A DNA stretch of 64,000 bases from Gammaproteobacteria bacterium (GCA_026706665.1 JAPOYI010000016.1:39713-103712); one strand, 5' to 3'; positions 18,926 through 28,319 are shown, counted from the stretch's first letter. The notes: generated from the sequence alone by a model not told the origin. Program-made: numbers and translations.

Positions 18926-18966
18926 AAAAAAATCGCCGGTGGAGCCCATTTCGACTCCACCGGCGA
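18926..18966 (-). terminator. Rho-independent terminator for the 19029-19412 gene
   Basis: A perfect 12-bp stem, TCGCCGGTGGAG (18933-18944) with CTCCACCGGCGA (18955-18966), loop 10 bases. On the minus strand it is followed by seven T residues (18926-18932). It lies downstream of the small lipoprotein gene at 19029-19412. Part of the stem is shared with the region just beyond the TonB-receptor stop codon. Confidence 0.88.
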
Positions 18967-19031
18967 TGTCCAATCGAACTCAGCATGAACGGGAAATCAC
19001 GGTCGAAGACGTTCCGACCCCGCGCGGATCA
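18952..19031 (-). pseudogene. Degenerate duplicate of the 3' end of the TonB-dependent receptor gene
   Basis: 18974-19031 matches 19607-19666, inside the receptor gene, with few mismatches and a 2-base deletion. Translated, it matches the receptor's IRAG...NIFDRDFPFMLSS segment with a frameshift. Directly adjoining it, 18952-18977 matches the receptor's downstream flank (19471-19494). So this is a copy of the receptor tail and flank with about 112 bases deleted between the two parts. The stop codon of the neighbouring small lipoprotein gene lies in the copied sequence. Not translated as receptor. Confidence 0.8.
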
Positions 19032-19412
19032 GTTCTTTCGGGGTGTCCTCGGCAGTAGTTCCTTTCGTTCCGCTTGCCTGCCGGCCAGATAGTCCCCGAA
19101 CGTCTCGATGCCAAGCTCGGCTGCGGCCCTCCGCGCTTCGCCCGCAACACAACGGTCCCACTCCCGACGCCCGAAGTGCGGCGGCGCGGCACCGCAGACT
19201 TTCTCGTAGTCGACCAAGATTTGGTGGTAACGCTGTCGCTCGGCCTCGGTGGCGGCCGTAAGCGCCGGGAAGAGCACATCGAACTGATAATGCCGGACCG
19301 AATCGCTAATCTGCTTGACGGACTGTTCGAACTCTTCGACCGTCGTGGGGTGGGGTATCAGGATGCCGCAACCCGCAACTGCCGCGAGTGCTGCAAGAGG
19401 TACGACCCTCAC
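19029..19412 (-). CDS. Small lipoprotein, unknown function
   Basis: A 127-residue protein with a short lipoprotein signal peptide ending in the lipobox VAGC. The mature part is predicted helical (TTVEEFEQSVKQISDSVRHY, ATEAERQRYHQIL) with two further Cys residues that may pair. No family recognised. GTG start with a weak ribosome-binding site. It lies downstream of the TonB receptor on the same strand and is bounded by the duplicated receptor tail, which supplies its stop codon; it is followed by a strong terminator. It may assist the receptor, but only position suggests this. Confidence 0.7.
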   Translation of the reverse strand: MRVVPLAALAAVAGCGILIPHPTTVEEFEQSVKQISDSVRHYQFDVLFPALTAATEAERQRYHQILVDYEKVCGAAPPHFGRREWDRCVAGEARRAAAELGIETFGDYLAGRQAERKELLPRTPRKN

Positions 19413-19517
19413 GGCTCAAGAACTCTCGACATGGGCAATTCTTGAGCACTGACTTCCGGAGGAGTCCGTCCGACTCCACCGGCGATGACCAATCTTCCCA
19501 GACCGCGCGCGAAGTAG

Positions 19518-22268
19518 CTATCCGCCGCCGCCGAGGGAGTATTTGAACTCCAGGAACAGCACCCGCTTGCGGAGGCTGACCCGACGGGAATCGTACGGCC
19601 TGCGGCTCGAACTCAGCATGAACGGGAAGTCGCGGTCGAAGATGTTCCGCCCGCCCGCGCGGATCAACAGGCCGTTGTCCATCTCGTATGCGGCCGTCAG
19701 GTCCACGGTCGTGTACGAGGCCACCGGTTCGGTAGGAAGCGGGGTGAAAGCGTTCTCGAAATCGTTGTTGATGTACCCCGGCCGATGGCGGATCCAAAGG
19801 TCCGCCGTGGTCCGTCCCGAGATCAGGCTGACGTTGGCATCCAGCTTGTACTTGTCGACACCGATGGATTCCCCGAAGAAGGAGAACTCATCGCCGCCGG
19901 GCACCGCCTGGTCGAACATATCGAGCACGCGGTGGTAGACCACCCGAGGCCGGATCGTGCCCAAGGGAGTATTCATACGATAGGACACCTCGAGGTCCAG
20001 CCTCTCATCCGCGCGGCGCGAGATGTTCACGGGCCGGCTGATGGACTCGAGCAGGTTTCCTGCGTCGTCGCGCACGAAGAAATCGGGCAGGTTGCCGTAC
20101 ACCTCCACCGGCAGCAACCCTCGCAACTGCGAGCTTGTCGCGATCTTGTTTTCGAAGTCGATGCTCGACCAGGCCGTCCGGATTCGCAGCCCTTCGATGC
20201 CGCTCGGGTTCCACTCCACGCCGAGCGTCCAGTTGGTCGAGGACTCGGGCAGCAAGTCCGGATTCGGACCGAAGCTCAACGTGCCAAAGACAAAGTTCGG
20301 GGTCGCGAGCGGATCGTAGATGAACGTCTGCTCGATCCTGCGATTGGTCCCGCCGAACAGGTTGGTCACCGTCGGCGTTGCGAACGCCTGGGAACGCGAA
20401 CCGCGCACGATCACCGTTTCCGACGGATGCCAGGCGACCCCTACCCTCGTCACGGTGTTGGAGAACTCCGCCTGGACGAGGATCGGATTCCCGGCGGCAT
20501 CGTTTTCGATCGAGCCTTCCACATTGTAGGTGTCACGCCTGGACTGGACGGACAGCACGAGACGTTCCATCAGGGGGCGGCTGTTGCCTTCCCCCACCAG
20601 GGGCAGCGTGCCTTCGAAGTAATACGCCGTAAGTTCAACTGTCGGGCGGTCTGTTCCTATGTAGCTCTCGTTGAAGTCGTCGCCCGGCGTTTCGATCCAC
20701 TCGGTGCGCCTTTCGGTGCCGACGACGAAACCGACCTGGCCGCCCGGGAGCTTCCAGAGTTCCCCGGTCAGCCTGGGGTCGACAATGCGTGTATGCGTAT
20801 CGTCGAGGTCGTTCGCGTAGCTGCGGTAGAACTCCGAAATGGTCGCGTTCTGTCCGGTGCCGTCGCCGAACAGGTTGAGCGCAACCGACGGGTCCGGACT
20901 TGCGATCAACTCCGTCAGGCGTTGAAACCGCGCCGGGTCGTCCACGCGCGTCGACGGCGGCGCGAACATGAACTGATCGCCCTCCGACGATGACTCCGAC
21001 TTCGTGTAGTCGACTTCCACGCGCAGGTTGTCGTTGAAAGCGTAGGTCGCGCTCAGGACGTAGCGCAGGGCACTCTGCAGATCCCTCTGCTCCACCTGCG
21101 GCAGCAGGCCCAGCTCCGTTTCGGTATCCGCGTAGTAACCGACGTAGACGTCGTGGCCAAAGTTATTGAAGGCATTGCTCGCGGGAACCCGGATCGAACT
21201 GAAGCCGAACGTTGACACGGCGGACGTGGTCTCCGTATCGGACATGAGCAGGTCCGCGCGAAACTGGAGCTGGTCCCGCGCACCGAAATTCTGTAGCAGG
21301 CTTGCCGTGACGGACTGATTGTCCCGCGCGGGGTGGACCTCCTCGCGTATGACATCCAGGTAGTCGGAACGCTGGGGCGCGACGAAATCTCCAGGCTGGG
21401 CATTGCGGCCGTCGTTGCCCGGCGGCAGGATGAGCGAGGCCGGGCCCCACCGCGAGAGCGCCACGGTGCCGGATCTCGCGAACCCCGTGCCGACGAAGTT
21501 GTATCTCTGGTCCCCTCCGTAACGAGCGCTGTAGTCGTTCGTGGTATAGCCGGTCGCGGCGGACTTCACCGGATCGGACTGATGCATCGTGAAGATCACC
21601 GAAGCGTTGCCACTGCCCCAGCCGATACCGCCGTACAGGTTTCCCGACTGCGCATCACCACCGGTACTGCTGTCCTCGATCTTGGCGCCGAAGCTCAAAC
21701 CCGTGAAGTCGCGCCTGGTGATGATGTTTATCACCCCCGCCACGGCGTCGGACCCGTAGACGGCCGAGCCCCCGTCAAGCGAGATTTCCACCCGCTCGAT
21801 AGCCCCGGCGGGAATGTCGTTGAGGTTGGCCGCCAGTTGTTGCGCGTTGCTCGCGATACCTGCCAGCCGCTTTCCGTTCAGCAGCACCAGCGTGTTCTTG
21901 GAGCCGAAGCCGCGAAGGTTCGCAGTGGCCGCTCCGAGGCCCAGGGCGCCCAGATTCTCGTCGAGGAGATCACTGCCGAAAAGGAGGCTGTTCGAGCTGT
22001 TGATAGTGGAGAAGTTCTGTGGAAGCGAGCGGATCACGTCCTCGACGGTGGTCAAACCCTGCCTGGCGATGTCGTCCGCCGTGATCACGTCCACCCTGGC
22101 GGTGGGATCGCCGCCTTCGAGCCGCGTCCCGGTGACGATGACTTCCTCGACGACCTCTTCGGCGGCATCGTCCCCGTCCTCCGCCTCCTGCGCTGTTACC
22201 GTGGCCGCAGATAGCGCCAGGGCCACCAGGACCATCACAATTCGATCTCGCTCGCGATCTTCCTTCAT
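19518..22268 (-). CDS. TonB-dependent outer-membrane receptor
   Basis: A 916-residue outer-membrane importer of a scarce nutrient, driven by TonB. Signal peptide MVLVALALSAATVTAQ, a TonB-box-like segment EEVIVTGTRLEGG, plug domain (~residues 60-180) with NLRGFGSKNTLVLLNGKRLA and ISLDGGSAVYGSDAVAGVIN, then a 22-strand barrel ending ...FLEFKYSLGGGG. The terminal residue is not the usual Phe, though the preceding pattern is aromatic/hydrophobic. Start chosen at 22268 (MKEDRE), where AGGGAGGG is spaced 9 bases; ATG 22277 is too close to it. Divergent from a two-component system. The ligand is not determinable. Confidence 0.93.
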   Translation of the reverse strand: MKEDRERDRIVMVLVALALSAATVTAQEAEDGDDAAEEVVEEVIVTGTRLEGGDPTARVDVITADDIARQGLTTVEDVIRSLPQNFSTINSSNSLLFGSDLLDENLGALGLGAATANLRGFGSKNTLVLLNGKRLAGIASNAQQLAANLNDIPAGAIERVEISLDGGSAVYGSDAVAGVINIITRRDFTGLSFGAKIEDSSTGGDAQSGNLYGGIGWGSGNASVIFTMHQSDPVKSAATGYTTNDYSARYGGDQRYNFVGTGFARSGTVALSRWGPASLILPPGNDGRNAQPGDFVAPQRSDYLDVIREEVHPARDNQSVTASLLQNFGARDQLQFRADLLMSDTETTSAVSTFGFSSIRVPASNAFNNFGHDVYVGYYADTETELGLLPQVEQRDLQSALRYVLSATYAFNDNLRVEVDYTKSESSSEGDQFMFAPPSTRVDDPARFQRLTELIASPDPSVALNLFGDGTGQNATISEFYRSYANDLDDTHTRIVDPRLTGELWKLPGGQVGFVVGTERRTEWIETPGDDFNESYIGTDRPTVELTAYYFEGTLPLVGEGNSRPLMERLVLSVQSRRDTYNVEGSIENDAAGNPILVQAEFSNTVTRVGVAWHPSETVIVRGSRSQAFATPTVTNLFGGTNRRIEQTFIYDPLATPNFVFGTLSFGPNPDLLPESSTNWTLGVEWNPSGIEGLRIRTAWSSIDFENKIATSSQLRGLLPVEVYGNLPDFFVRDDAGNLLESISRPVNISRRADERLDLEVSYRMNTPLGTIRPRVVYHRVLDMFDQAVPGGDEFSFFGESIGVDKYKLDANVSLISGRTTADLWIRHRPGYINNDFENAFTPLPTEPVASYTTVDLTAAYEMDNGLLIRAGGRNIFDRDFPFMLSSSRRPYDSRRVSLRKRVLFLEFKYSLGGGG

Positions 22269-22520
22269 CTCGATCATCCCTCCCTGAAAGAGCTCCCTCG
22301 TGGCATTCGGGAAGGGTGTTCCGGCCTCACCCAGGTTGGGGTAGAGCCCCCCTCCGCCGCCACGCGAACGTTGGTCCGCAATCCTTACCGGAATATTACC
22401 AAAACCTTGCAAGGATCGACGCCAGGCGACGCCGGCAAGTCAGCTTTCGGTAAGATATCCCCCATAACGTGGTGGCAGCGAAACTGCCGGAATTCCCTGC
22501 GAGATGAGCCTCCTGCGCCC
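22269..22520. promoter_or_regulatory. Divergent control region with TTACC repeats
   Basis: The 252 bases between the receptor and the response regulator contain TTACC at 22385-22389 and again at 22396-22400, exactly 11 bases apart (one helical turn), and the inverted form GGTAA at 22450-22454. Direct repeats with this spacing are typical for OmpR-family regulators, so the adjacent regulator may control this region. No clear -35/-10 was assigned. Confidence 0.4.
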
Positions 22521-23213
22521 GTGAAAATCCTGCTCGTTGAAGACGATCCCAGCCTCGCCGAGGCGATACGGCGCCTTTTGCAGAAGGAAGGCCATGTCGT
22601 TGACGTTGCCGAGTCGCTGGGCATGGCCAAGGCGGCCATCACCGGCAGTCCCTACGCCGTGGTTCTGCTCGACCGGATGCTCCCGGACGGAGAAGGCACC
22701 CGGCTCATTTTCCACGCCCGCGACCACGGCGTGCACACCAGGTTCCTCATACTGTCGGCGCTCGGCGATATCCACGAGCGCGTCGAGGGCCTGGACATCG
22801 GGGCGGACGACTACATCGTCAAGCCCTTCGAACCCGACGAACTGTGCGCGCGGATTCGCGCCGTCGCGCGGCGGCCGGTGACCGACACCGCGCGGACGGT
22901 GAGCCTCGGCAACCTGCGCATGGACGGCGCCACGGGAGACCTCGTGACCGTTGCGAACGGCGCCGAGGACGGAGAGCCCGTGCTGCTGCCGCGCCGGGAG
23001 ATGACGCTGCTCCAGAAGCTCATGGACCGGGCCGGCCGGGTGGTCACCCGCGACGCGCTGGAGACCGCGATGTACGGCTACGACGACGTGATCCAGTCCA
23101 ACACCCTCGAGTCCCATGTCTCGCGGCTGCGGCGGCACCTGGCGGAAACCGACGCCGGAGTCGCAATCCATACCATCCGCGGTGTCGGCTACATGCTCAA
23201 GGACGAAGCATGA
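22521..23213 (+). CDS. Two-component response regulator, OmpR/PhoB family
   Basis: A 230-residue DNA-binding response regulator. The receiver domain starts KILLVEDD (acidic pocket), the phospho-acceptor is Asp51 in LLDRMLPDG, and the conserved Lys lies in YIVKPFEP. The C-terminal winged helix (~residues 135-228) ends HVSRLRRHL...IHTIRGVGYML, diagnostic of OmpR/PhoB. GTG start at 22521. The stop overlaps the start of the kinase gene (ATGA). It is divergent from the TonB receptor, so it plausibly controls that receptor. Confidence 0.93.
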   Translation: MKILLVEDDPSLAEAIRRLLQKEGHVVDVAESLGMAKAAITGSPYAVVLLDRMLPDGEGTRLIFHARDHGVHTRFLILSALGDIHERVEGLDIGADDYIVKPFEPDELCARIRAVARRPVTDTARTVSLGNLRMDGATGDLVTVANGAEDGEPVLLPRREMTLLQKLMDRAGRVVTRDALETAMYGYDDVIQSNTLESHVSRLRRHLAETDAGVAIHTIRGVGYMLKDEA

Positions 23214-24616
23214 ATCTCAATCGGTTCAGGTGGCTGTCGCAATCCCTGATCGGCCGCATGACGGTCCTGTCGATCGTCTTCCTGGTGCTCGCCATCGGCT
23301 GGTTCGCCATCGTCCCCTACTGGAGCTACGCCACGCAGGAACCGCTGTCGATGACCACTGGCCGTGCACTGGAGGAGGTATACAGGGCGACGAGCGACGA
23401 CCAGGTGCCGCTGGCCTCCCTCGCGGATTCGCCTCTCCTGAAAGAAGTCGCGGCAATCAACGACCGGTTTCGACTCTACGTTCGCCACGGGACGGAAGAG
23501 GCCCGGATGGGCGAGGCGCCCCGGTATCTCGCCCACGCCACGGCGCTCAGCGAGTCCTTCGAGGCCACGCAGACCGAACCTGACCGGGCATCCACGAGAT
23601 TCAGAATCGAAGAGGAGGACGCCACGACGCGGGTCTACTTCAACCGATCGGCAGACCGCGATCTCTACTACGAGGTGGGCGGTATCACGACCCCTGTCGA
23701 CGGCGTTCAGGATATCTTCACGGCGGTGAATCCAATGACATTCTGGATCACGAGCAGGAATCCCCTGATCGCAGGCGCCGGCGTGCTGCTGATCGCCTTC
23801 GTCGTGCTGCTGCTGGCAGCCCGTTCGCTACGCACACTGACCCGCGCCGTGCAATCCTTCGACGAGCGGACGGCTGAGCGACGGCTCCTGCCGGTCGAAG
23901 GCCTCCCGACCGAGGTCGCCTACCTGGTCCGGGCCATCAACGAGATGATCGAGCGGGTCGAACAGACCCACGAGGAGCAGGAGTTGTTCCTCGCCACCGC
24001 GGCCCACGACCTGCGCACGCCGATGGCCGTGCTGAGAACGCGGCTGGAGGAGCTGCCGGATTCGGAAACGAAGGAGACGCTGCGCGACGACACCCGGCGA
24101 ATGTCATCGCTGGTGGACCAGCTGCTGCGTCTCATGCAGATCCGCACCAACCGCGCCCTGACCGACCAGGTCGACCTCGTCACCGTCGCACGCGACGTCG
24201 TGGCGGAGCGCGCCCCGCTATCCATCGATCGCGGCGTCGACATCGAACTCGAGAGCGAGCCGAAATCGCTCACCGTCAACGGCCACGCCGGGCTCGTGGG
24301 GGTAGCCATCGCCAATCTCGTCGACAACGCGATCTCCTTCAGCAAGCCCGGCGATACGCTCAAGGTGAGGGTCCACGGCACCGGGCGGGTCGCCGTGCGC
24401 GACTGCGGTCCCGGCATCCCGTCCTCGGAACTGGAACGGATCTTCGAGCCATTCGCCAAGAACCCGCCCAACCGCCAGGGACATGGACTGGGTCTCGCCA
24501 TCGTGCGGGCCATCATGGCGGCGCACGGTGGCGAGGTCTCCGTGCGAAATCTGGAGGGCGGCGGCGCGGACTTCTCGCTGCAGTTCAACGACCAGTCACA
24601 GCCGCAGCCCGCCTGA
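23210..24616 (+). CDS. Sensor histidine kinase
   Basis: A 468-residue inner-membrane kinase partnering the overlapping response regulator. Membrane segments are at ~15-37 and ~185-204, enclosing a ~150-residue periplasmic sensor domain that I do not recognise. A HAMP-like linker follows, then HisKA with the phosphorylated His266 in AAHDLRTPMAVL. The ATPase domain has the N box LVDNAIS, G1 DCGPGIP, F box IFEPFAK and G2 GHGLGLAIV. All key residues are present. The start codon overlaps the regulator's stop, giving coupled translation. Convergent with the GH32-like gene. Confidence 0.93.
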   Translation: MNLNRFRWLSQSLIGRMTVLSIVFLVLAIGWFAIVPYWSYATQEPLSMTTGRALEEVYRATSDDQVPLASLADSPLLKEVAAINDRFRLYVRHGTEEARMGEAPRYLAHATALSESFEATQTEPDRASTRFRIEEEDATTRVYFNRSADRDLYYEVGGITTPVDGVQDIFTAVNPMTFWITSRNPLIAGAGVLLIAFVVLLLAARSLRTLTRAVQSFDERTAERRLLPVEGLPTEVAYLVRAINEMIERVEQTHEEQELFLATAAHDLRTPMAVLRTRLEELPDSETKETLRDDTRRMSSLVDQLLRLMQIRTNRALTDQVDLVTVARDVVAERAPLSIDRGVDIELESEPKSLTVNGHAGLVGVAIANLVDNAISFSKPGDTLKVRVHGTGRVAVRDCGPGIPSSELERIFEPFAKNPPNRQGHGLGLAIVRAIMAAHGGEVSVRNLEGGGADFSLQFNDQSQPQPA

Positions 24617-24648
24617 CGCAGCGGGCTCGAGTCGGCTACGCGCGGGCC

Positions 24649-26193
24649 CTACCCGTAAATCGAATCCATCTCCCAGACATCGAGCCGGGTCAGCGCGCTG
24701 CAGGCGCCCCGTGAGCGAAACGAGATCCCGGCGCTGTCCTCGCGGTCCGGGTAGACCCGTGCCGCGACGCACTGCCTGTCGTTGACGAACACCTCGACGA
24801 TGCTCCTGTCCACGAACACCCGCAGTTCCAGGGGCTCTTCGGGCCCAAGGCGGACGCCCGCCGTCTCCGGCGCGCGCGAACGGACATCTCCGGCGATGGA
24901 CGAACAGGAGGTGTCCAGCGTGACAAGGCTCCCGATATGGTGCTTGCCGAGCACATGGTCGCGGTAGCCACGGTCCCGAAAGAACGCGATGCGCGTGAAT
25001 TCCTCCCTGCCCGGGGATCGCAGCACGTCGAGTTCGATCATCGATGCGCGACCGGGCGCGATGGTGGCCTGGATCTCCAGCGCGTCGCCCCGTACGCCTT
25101 CGAGGACGACTTCCCGGTTGGCCGGGAGTTCGCGCGCATCTCCGCCCAATCGGGACCTGCGGCAGGACTCGACCGCCGCGACCGGCGCCATCTTCAGTTC
25201 GTCGTGATCGCCGAGCCATAGCCGCCGTGGCAGGCTCATGATCTGATCCCAACCCGAAGTGGGCTTGGCCGGGTTCATGTTGAAGATCACGACGATGCCG
25301 GAGCCATCCGGCGTCGCGGACGGCGCGTGGACGCCCCCGGGTCCGACCGGGCCCATGTTGAACTTGCCCGCCGCAGTCACGACGAGTTTCTGGCGGTCCG
25401 TGTCGTAGTCGCCGAGCAGATACTGGCCTCCGCTCATGTGGCTGAAGAAGAGCAGCATGTGCCTGTCGCCGATGGGCCAGAAATAGGGACACGCGCCGTC
25501 ATCGCCGAGCAACGTGAAGCGGTCGCCCTCGGTGAACGGATGCAGGTACTCCCAGTGTTGGAGGTCAGTGGAGCGGAACAGGAAATCAGCCGCCACCGGC
25601 GCCCCGCCGGGACCTTCCGCGAGCTTTCCGCCCGAGAGCGAGTAGTAGAAGCCGCCCTCCTTCCAGATACACGGATCGAACACCGCGTACGGCAGCGTTT
25701 CGCCGGGCCCCGCGATCGGAATCACCGGCCCGCCGCCCAGCTTGGTCCAGTTCAGGAGCAGCGGATCGCTCGTGGTCGCGACCATGTTCCCGGCCTTCGT
25801 GCCGTGGTACATGGCGATCACGCGGTCGTCCTCGACCAGCGTCGCGCCCGAATAGCAGCGATCTTCGGGATCCGGGTAGATGCAGTACGGCAGGTCGCGC
25901 CAATGGACCAGGTCGTCGCTCACGGCGTGTCCCCAATGCTGGCGGGGATCCTCCGGCGGGTAGCCCTGGTAGAACAGGTGCCACCGGCCCTGCCAGAAAC
26001 ACAGGCCGTTGGGATCGTTCAGCGTCCCCTCGGGATTCACGTAGTGGAAGATCGGACGATGGCGGTCGCTCGCCAAGGCCCGGCGCGCCCGCGCGAGGCG
26101 TTCGATCATCGGGTGTCGCGCCAGGGTCTCTTCCTGTGCCGCCAAGGTCTCCGGGAACGTGTAGTAGGGGACCCTTGAACGATAGTCAGACAT
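24649..26193 (-). CDS. Glycoside hydrolase family 32-like protein with altered catalytic motifs
   Basis: A 514-residue protein with a five-bladed propeller domain and a C-terminal beta-sandwich (RVFVDRSIVEVFVND is typical). The nucleophile motif NDPNG is at residues 59-63 (Asp60). The transition-state motif RDP reads FDP (172-174), and the acid/base motif EC reads AC (234-235) in DDGACPYFWP. GH32 enzymes cleave beta-fructosides; without the Glu this one may act differently, use another acid or be inactive. No signal peptide is apparent. It is followed on the same strand, upstream, by a broken amidohydrolase gene. Confidence 0.82.
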   Translation of the reverse strand: MSDYRSRVPYYTFPETLAAQEETLARHPMIERLARARRALASDRHRPIFHYVNPEGTLNDPNGLCFWQGRWHLFYQGYPPEDPRQHWGHAVSDDLVHWRDLPYCIYPDPEDRCYSGATLVEDDRVIAMYHGTKAGNMVATTSDPLLLNWTKLGGGPVIPIAGPGETLPYAVFDPCIWKEGGFYYSLSGGKLAEGPGGAPVAADFLFRSTDLQHWEYLHPFTEGDRFTLLGDDGACPYFWPIGDRHMLLFFSHMSGGQYLLGDYDTDRQKLVVTAAGKFNMGPVGPGGVHAPSATPDGSGIVVIFNMNPAKPTSGWDQIMSLPRRLWLGDHDELKMAPVAAVESCRRSRLGGDARELPANREVVLEGVRGDALEIQATIAPGRASMIELDVLRSPGREEFTRIAFFRDRGYRDHVLGKHHIGSLVTLDTSCSSIAGDVRSRAPETAGVRLGPEEPLELRVFVDRSIVEVFVNDRQCVAARVYPDREDSAGISFRSRGACSALTRLDVWEMDSIYG

Positions 26194-26247
26194 CGAGTCG
26201 AATACCCCGGCGAGACGAAACAGCGCGCGATGCTACCACCGGCGTCG

Positions 26248-27130
26248 CTACCGGTACCGCTCCTTGATGTCGCTCAGGCCCGCGTCGAGTTCGGCCCGAT
26301 CGAGCCACCGTCCCCGGACCATGACGCCTTCGATGCGCTGCGTGTTGGCGATGTCCAGCAACGGGTTGGCATTCAGCAGCACCAGATCGGCATCGCGTCC
26401 GACCTCGATCGCGCCCCACGCGGATGTGCCGAAGAAAGCCGCGGGTGCGGTCGTGCCGCTGGCGAGCGCCTCGAACGGCGTGAGGCCCGCCGCCGCCATG
26501 GCCGCCAGTTCGCGGTGGATCGAGAACCCCGGCACGTTGAGTATCTGCGGCGAGTCGGAACCGAGCAGCACGGGGACCCCGCCATCGTGGAGCGCCTTGA
26601 TCAGCGTCTTGCGGACACCCAGGAACTGGGCCGCCTTCTCGGCGCTCGCGTTCCGTGCCATCTGTTTCAGGTACCCGATGTCGCGCTCACGAATGTCCTT
26701 CGGCACGTAGGCAAACTGCGTGCGCCGGGCCATCGCTTCCCAGTCGTAGGCGTGCGCGGCGTTCTCAAGCAGCGTCTCCGTGGGTACCACTGCAGCACCC
26801 GATGCTTTCGTGATCGCGACGGCGCGAGGGATGAGGCCGGGGTCGACGTGCGGTGCCAGCGCCTCGCCGAACCACGTCAGGTAGGACTCCGGGTACGACC
26901 CGGCATCCGGCGTGACTGCCTGCATGTACCCATCGAGGTGGTCGATCCGGCAGGTCATCCCGGCCGATCGCAACGATCCTGCCCTCGCGAACGGTCACGT
27001 TCTGCCCTTCCTGTACGCCAGGCTCGAGCATCGAGATCATGCCGACATCGACGATCACGATGTCGTCCGCAGGCACCGTCAATGAGAGCAGCGCCGCAAC
27101 CAATGCGGCCAGCGTGGGTCTTTGGGGCAT
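26248..27130 (-). pseudogene. Amidohydrolase (imidazolonepropionase-like), internally deleted and frameshifted
   Basis: The 5' part starting at ATG 27130 encodes a signal peptide and the usual N-terminal beta-domain (DVGMISML..., NVTVREGRIVAIGRD). It is then joined out of frame, near 26945-26980, to the C-terminal half (IDHLDGYMQAVTPDAG to LDIANTQRIEGVMVRGRW), 241 residues in the second frame. The ~150 residues that should lie between, with the HxH metal motif, are absent. The later PVLLGSDSP segment (metal Asp) survives. The gene starts 2 bp after the epoxide-hydrolase stop, so it once formed an operon. Unable to make an active enzyme. Confidence 0.85.
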
Positions 27131-27132
27131 GA

Positions 27133-28248
27133 TCAACGCAGGGGCCGGAAGAACTTCCGGATGTCGTCCACCATCATCTCCGGCTCCTCGAACGCCGAAA
27201 AGTGGGCGCCCCGATCGAACTCGGTCCAGTGCACAAGATTGGATTCCCGGGAAAGTTCCTCCCGTGTCTGCCTGATCCACCGGCAGACTGCATAGCCGCT
27301 GGGAACCTCGATCCTGCCGCCGATGCGATTGACGCTGTTGTGCGCGTTCTCGTGATACAGGCAGGTACTGCTGTAGATGGTCTCCGTAAACCAGTAGAGC
27401 GAGATCGTGGTCAGGAGTTCGTCTTTCGTGAAGCGCGATTCGATGTCTCCTTCGCAATCGCTCCAGGCATGCCACTTCTCGACGATCCAGCCCGCCAGTC
27501 CCGCGGGAGAGTCCGTCAGCCCATAGGCCAGCGTCTGCGGCCGCGTGCTCTGGATATGCCCGTAGCCGCCACCATCCGCAAGCCGGATCCGGCGCTCCTC
27601 GTCGGTCTCTCCCGGTTTCGGGGGCAACCGGGGAATGCCGCCAACCAGGCGGTGAATGCCCACGACCCGCTCCGGGTACTTCCAGCCGATCAGCCCCGTC
27701 ACCAGCCCGCCCCAGTCACCGCCGTGCGCGCCGTAGCGATCATGACCCATATCCGTCATCAACCGGTCCCATAGTTCGGCGATACGGGCCGGGCCGTACC
27801 CGGTCACCGTGGGGCGCTTCGAGAACGCGTAACCGGGCATGGAGGGAACGATGACATCGAAGGCGTCGTCGGGGTCACCGCCATGCGCCCCCGGATCCGA
27901 CAGCGGCTCGATGACCTTGTCGAAGTCATGGAACGTACTGGGCCAGCCGTGGGTAAACACGAGCGGGAACGGATTCGGGCCTTGCCCCCGCGCATGAATG
28001 TAGTGCAGCCGGAACCCGTCGACGTCACGCAGGAAGTGGTCATGGCGGTTGAGCGCGGCCTCTTGCTTGCGCCAGTCGAAGCCATCAGCCCAGTACGCGC
28101 ATAGCTCCTTCAGATAGGCGTTGTTCGTGCCGTACTTCCAGCCGCAGTCCGGCATCAGGTCCGTCGGCCAACGGGTGCGTTGCAGGCGCTCGCGCAGGTC
28201 CGTCAGCGCCGCGTCCGGGATTTCTATCCTGAATGGTGTTGCCGTCAT
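27133..28248 (-). CDS. Epoxide hydrolase, N-terminal EHN domain type
   Basis: A 371-residue alpha/beta hydrolase opening epoxides to diols. The N-terminal EHN segment (FRIEIPDAALTDLRERLQRT...) is followed by the oxyanion motif HGWP, the nucleophile Asp in HGGDWGG, lid tyrosines (YWFTETIYSSTCLYHEN) and the catalytic His in DRGAHFSAFEEPE. Start ATG 28248, since upstream residues lack family similarity. It is transcribed with the broken amidohydrolase and divergent from the CoA-transferase pair. Microsomal-type homologues also hydrolyse juvenile-hormone-like epoxides; the natural substrate here is unknown. Confidence 0.92.
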   Translation of the reverse strand: MTATPFRIEIPDAALTDLRERLQRTRWPTDLMPDCGWKYGTNNAYLKELCAYWADGFDWRKQEAALNRHDHFLRDVDGFRLHYIHARGQGPNPFPLVFTHGWPSTFHDFDKVIEPLSDPGAHGGDPDDAFDVIVPSMPGYAFSKRPTVTGYGPARIAELWDRLMTDMGHDRYGAHGGDWGGLVTGLIGWKYPERVVGIHRLVGGIPRLPPKPGETDEERRIRLADGGGYGHIQSTRPQTLAYGLTDSPAGLAGWIVEKWHAWSDCEGDIESRFTKDELLTTISLYWFTETIYSSTCLYHENAHNSVNRIGGRIEVPSGYAVCRWIRQTREELSRESNLVHWTEFDRGAHFSAFEEPEMMVDDIRKFFRPLR

Positions 28249-28319
28249 GCCTTGTCCGTTCTTGTCCAGGTAGCGAGAAAAAGTAACATGACAGCCATCT
28301 CCCACCTCACGGAGGAACC

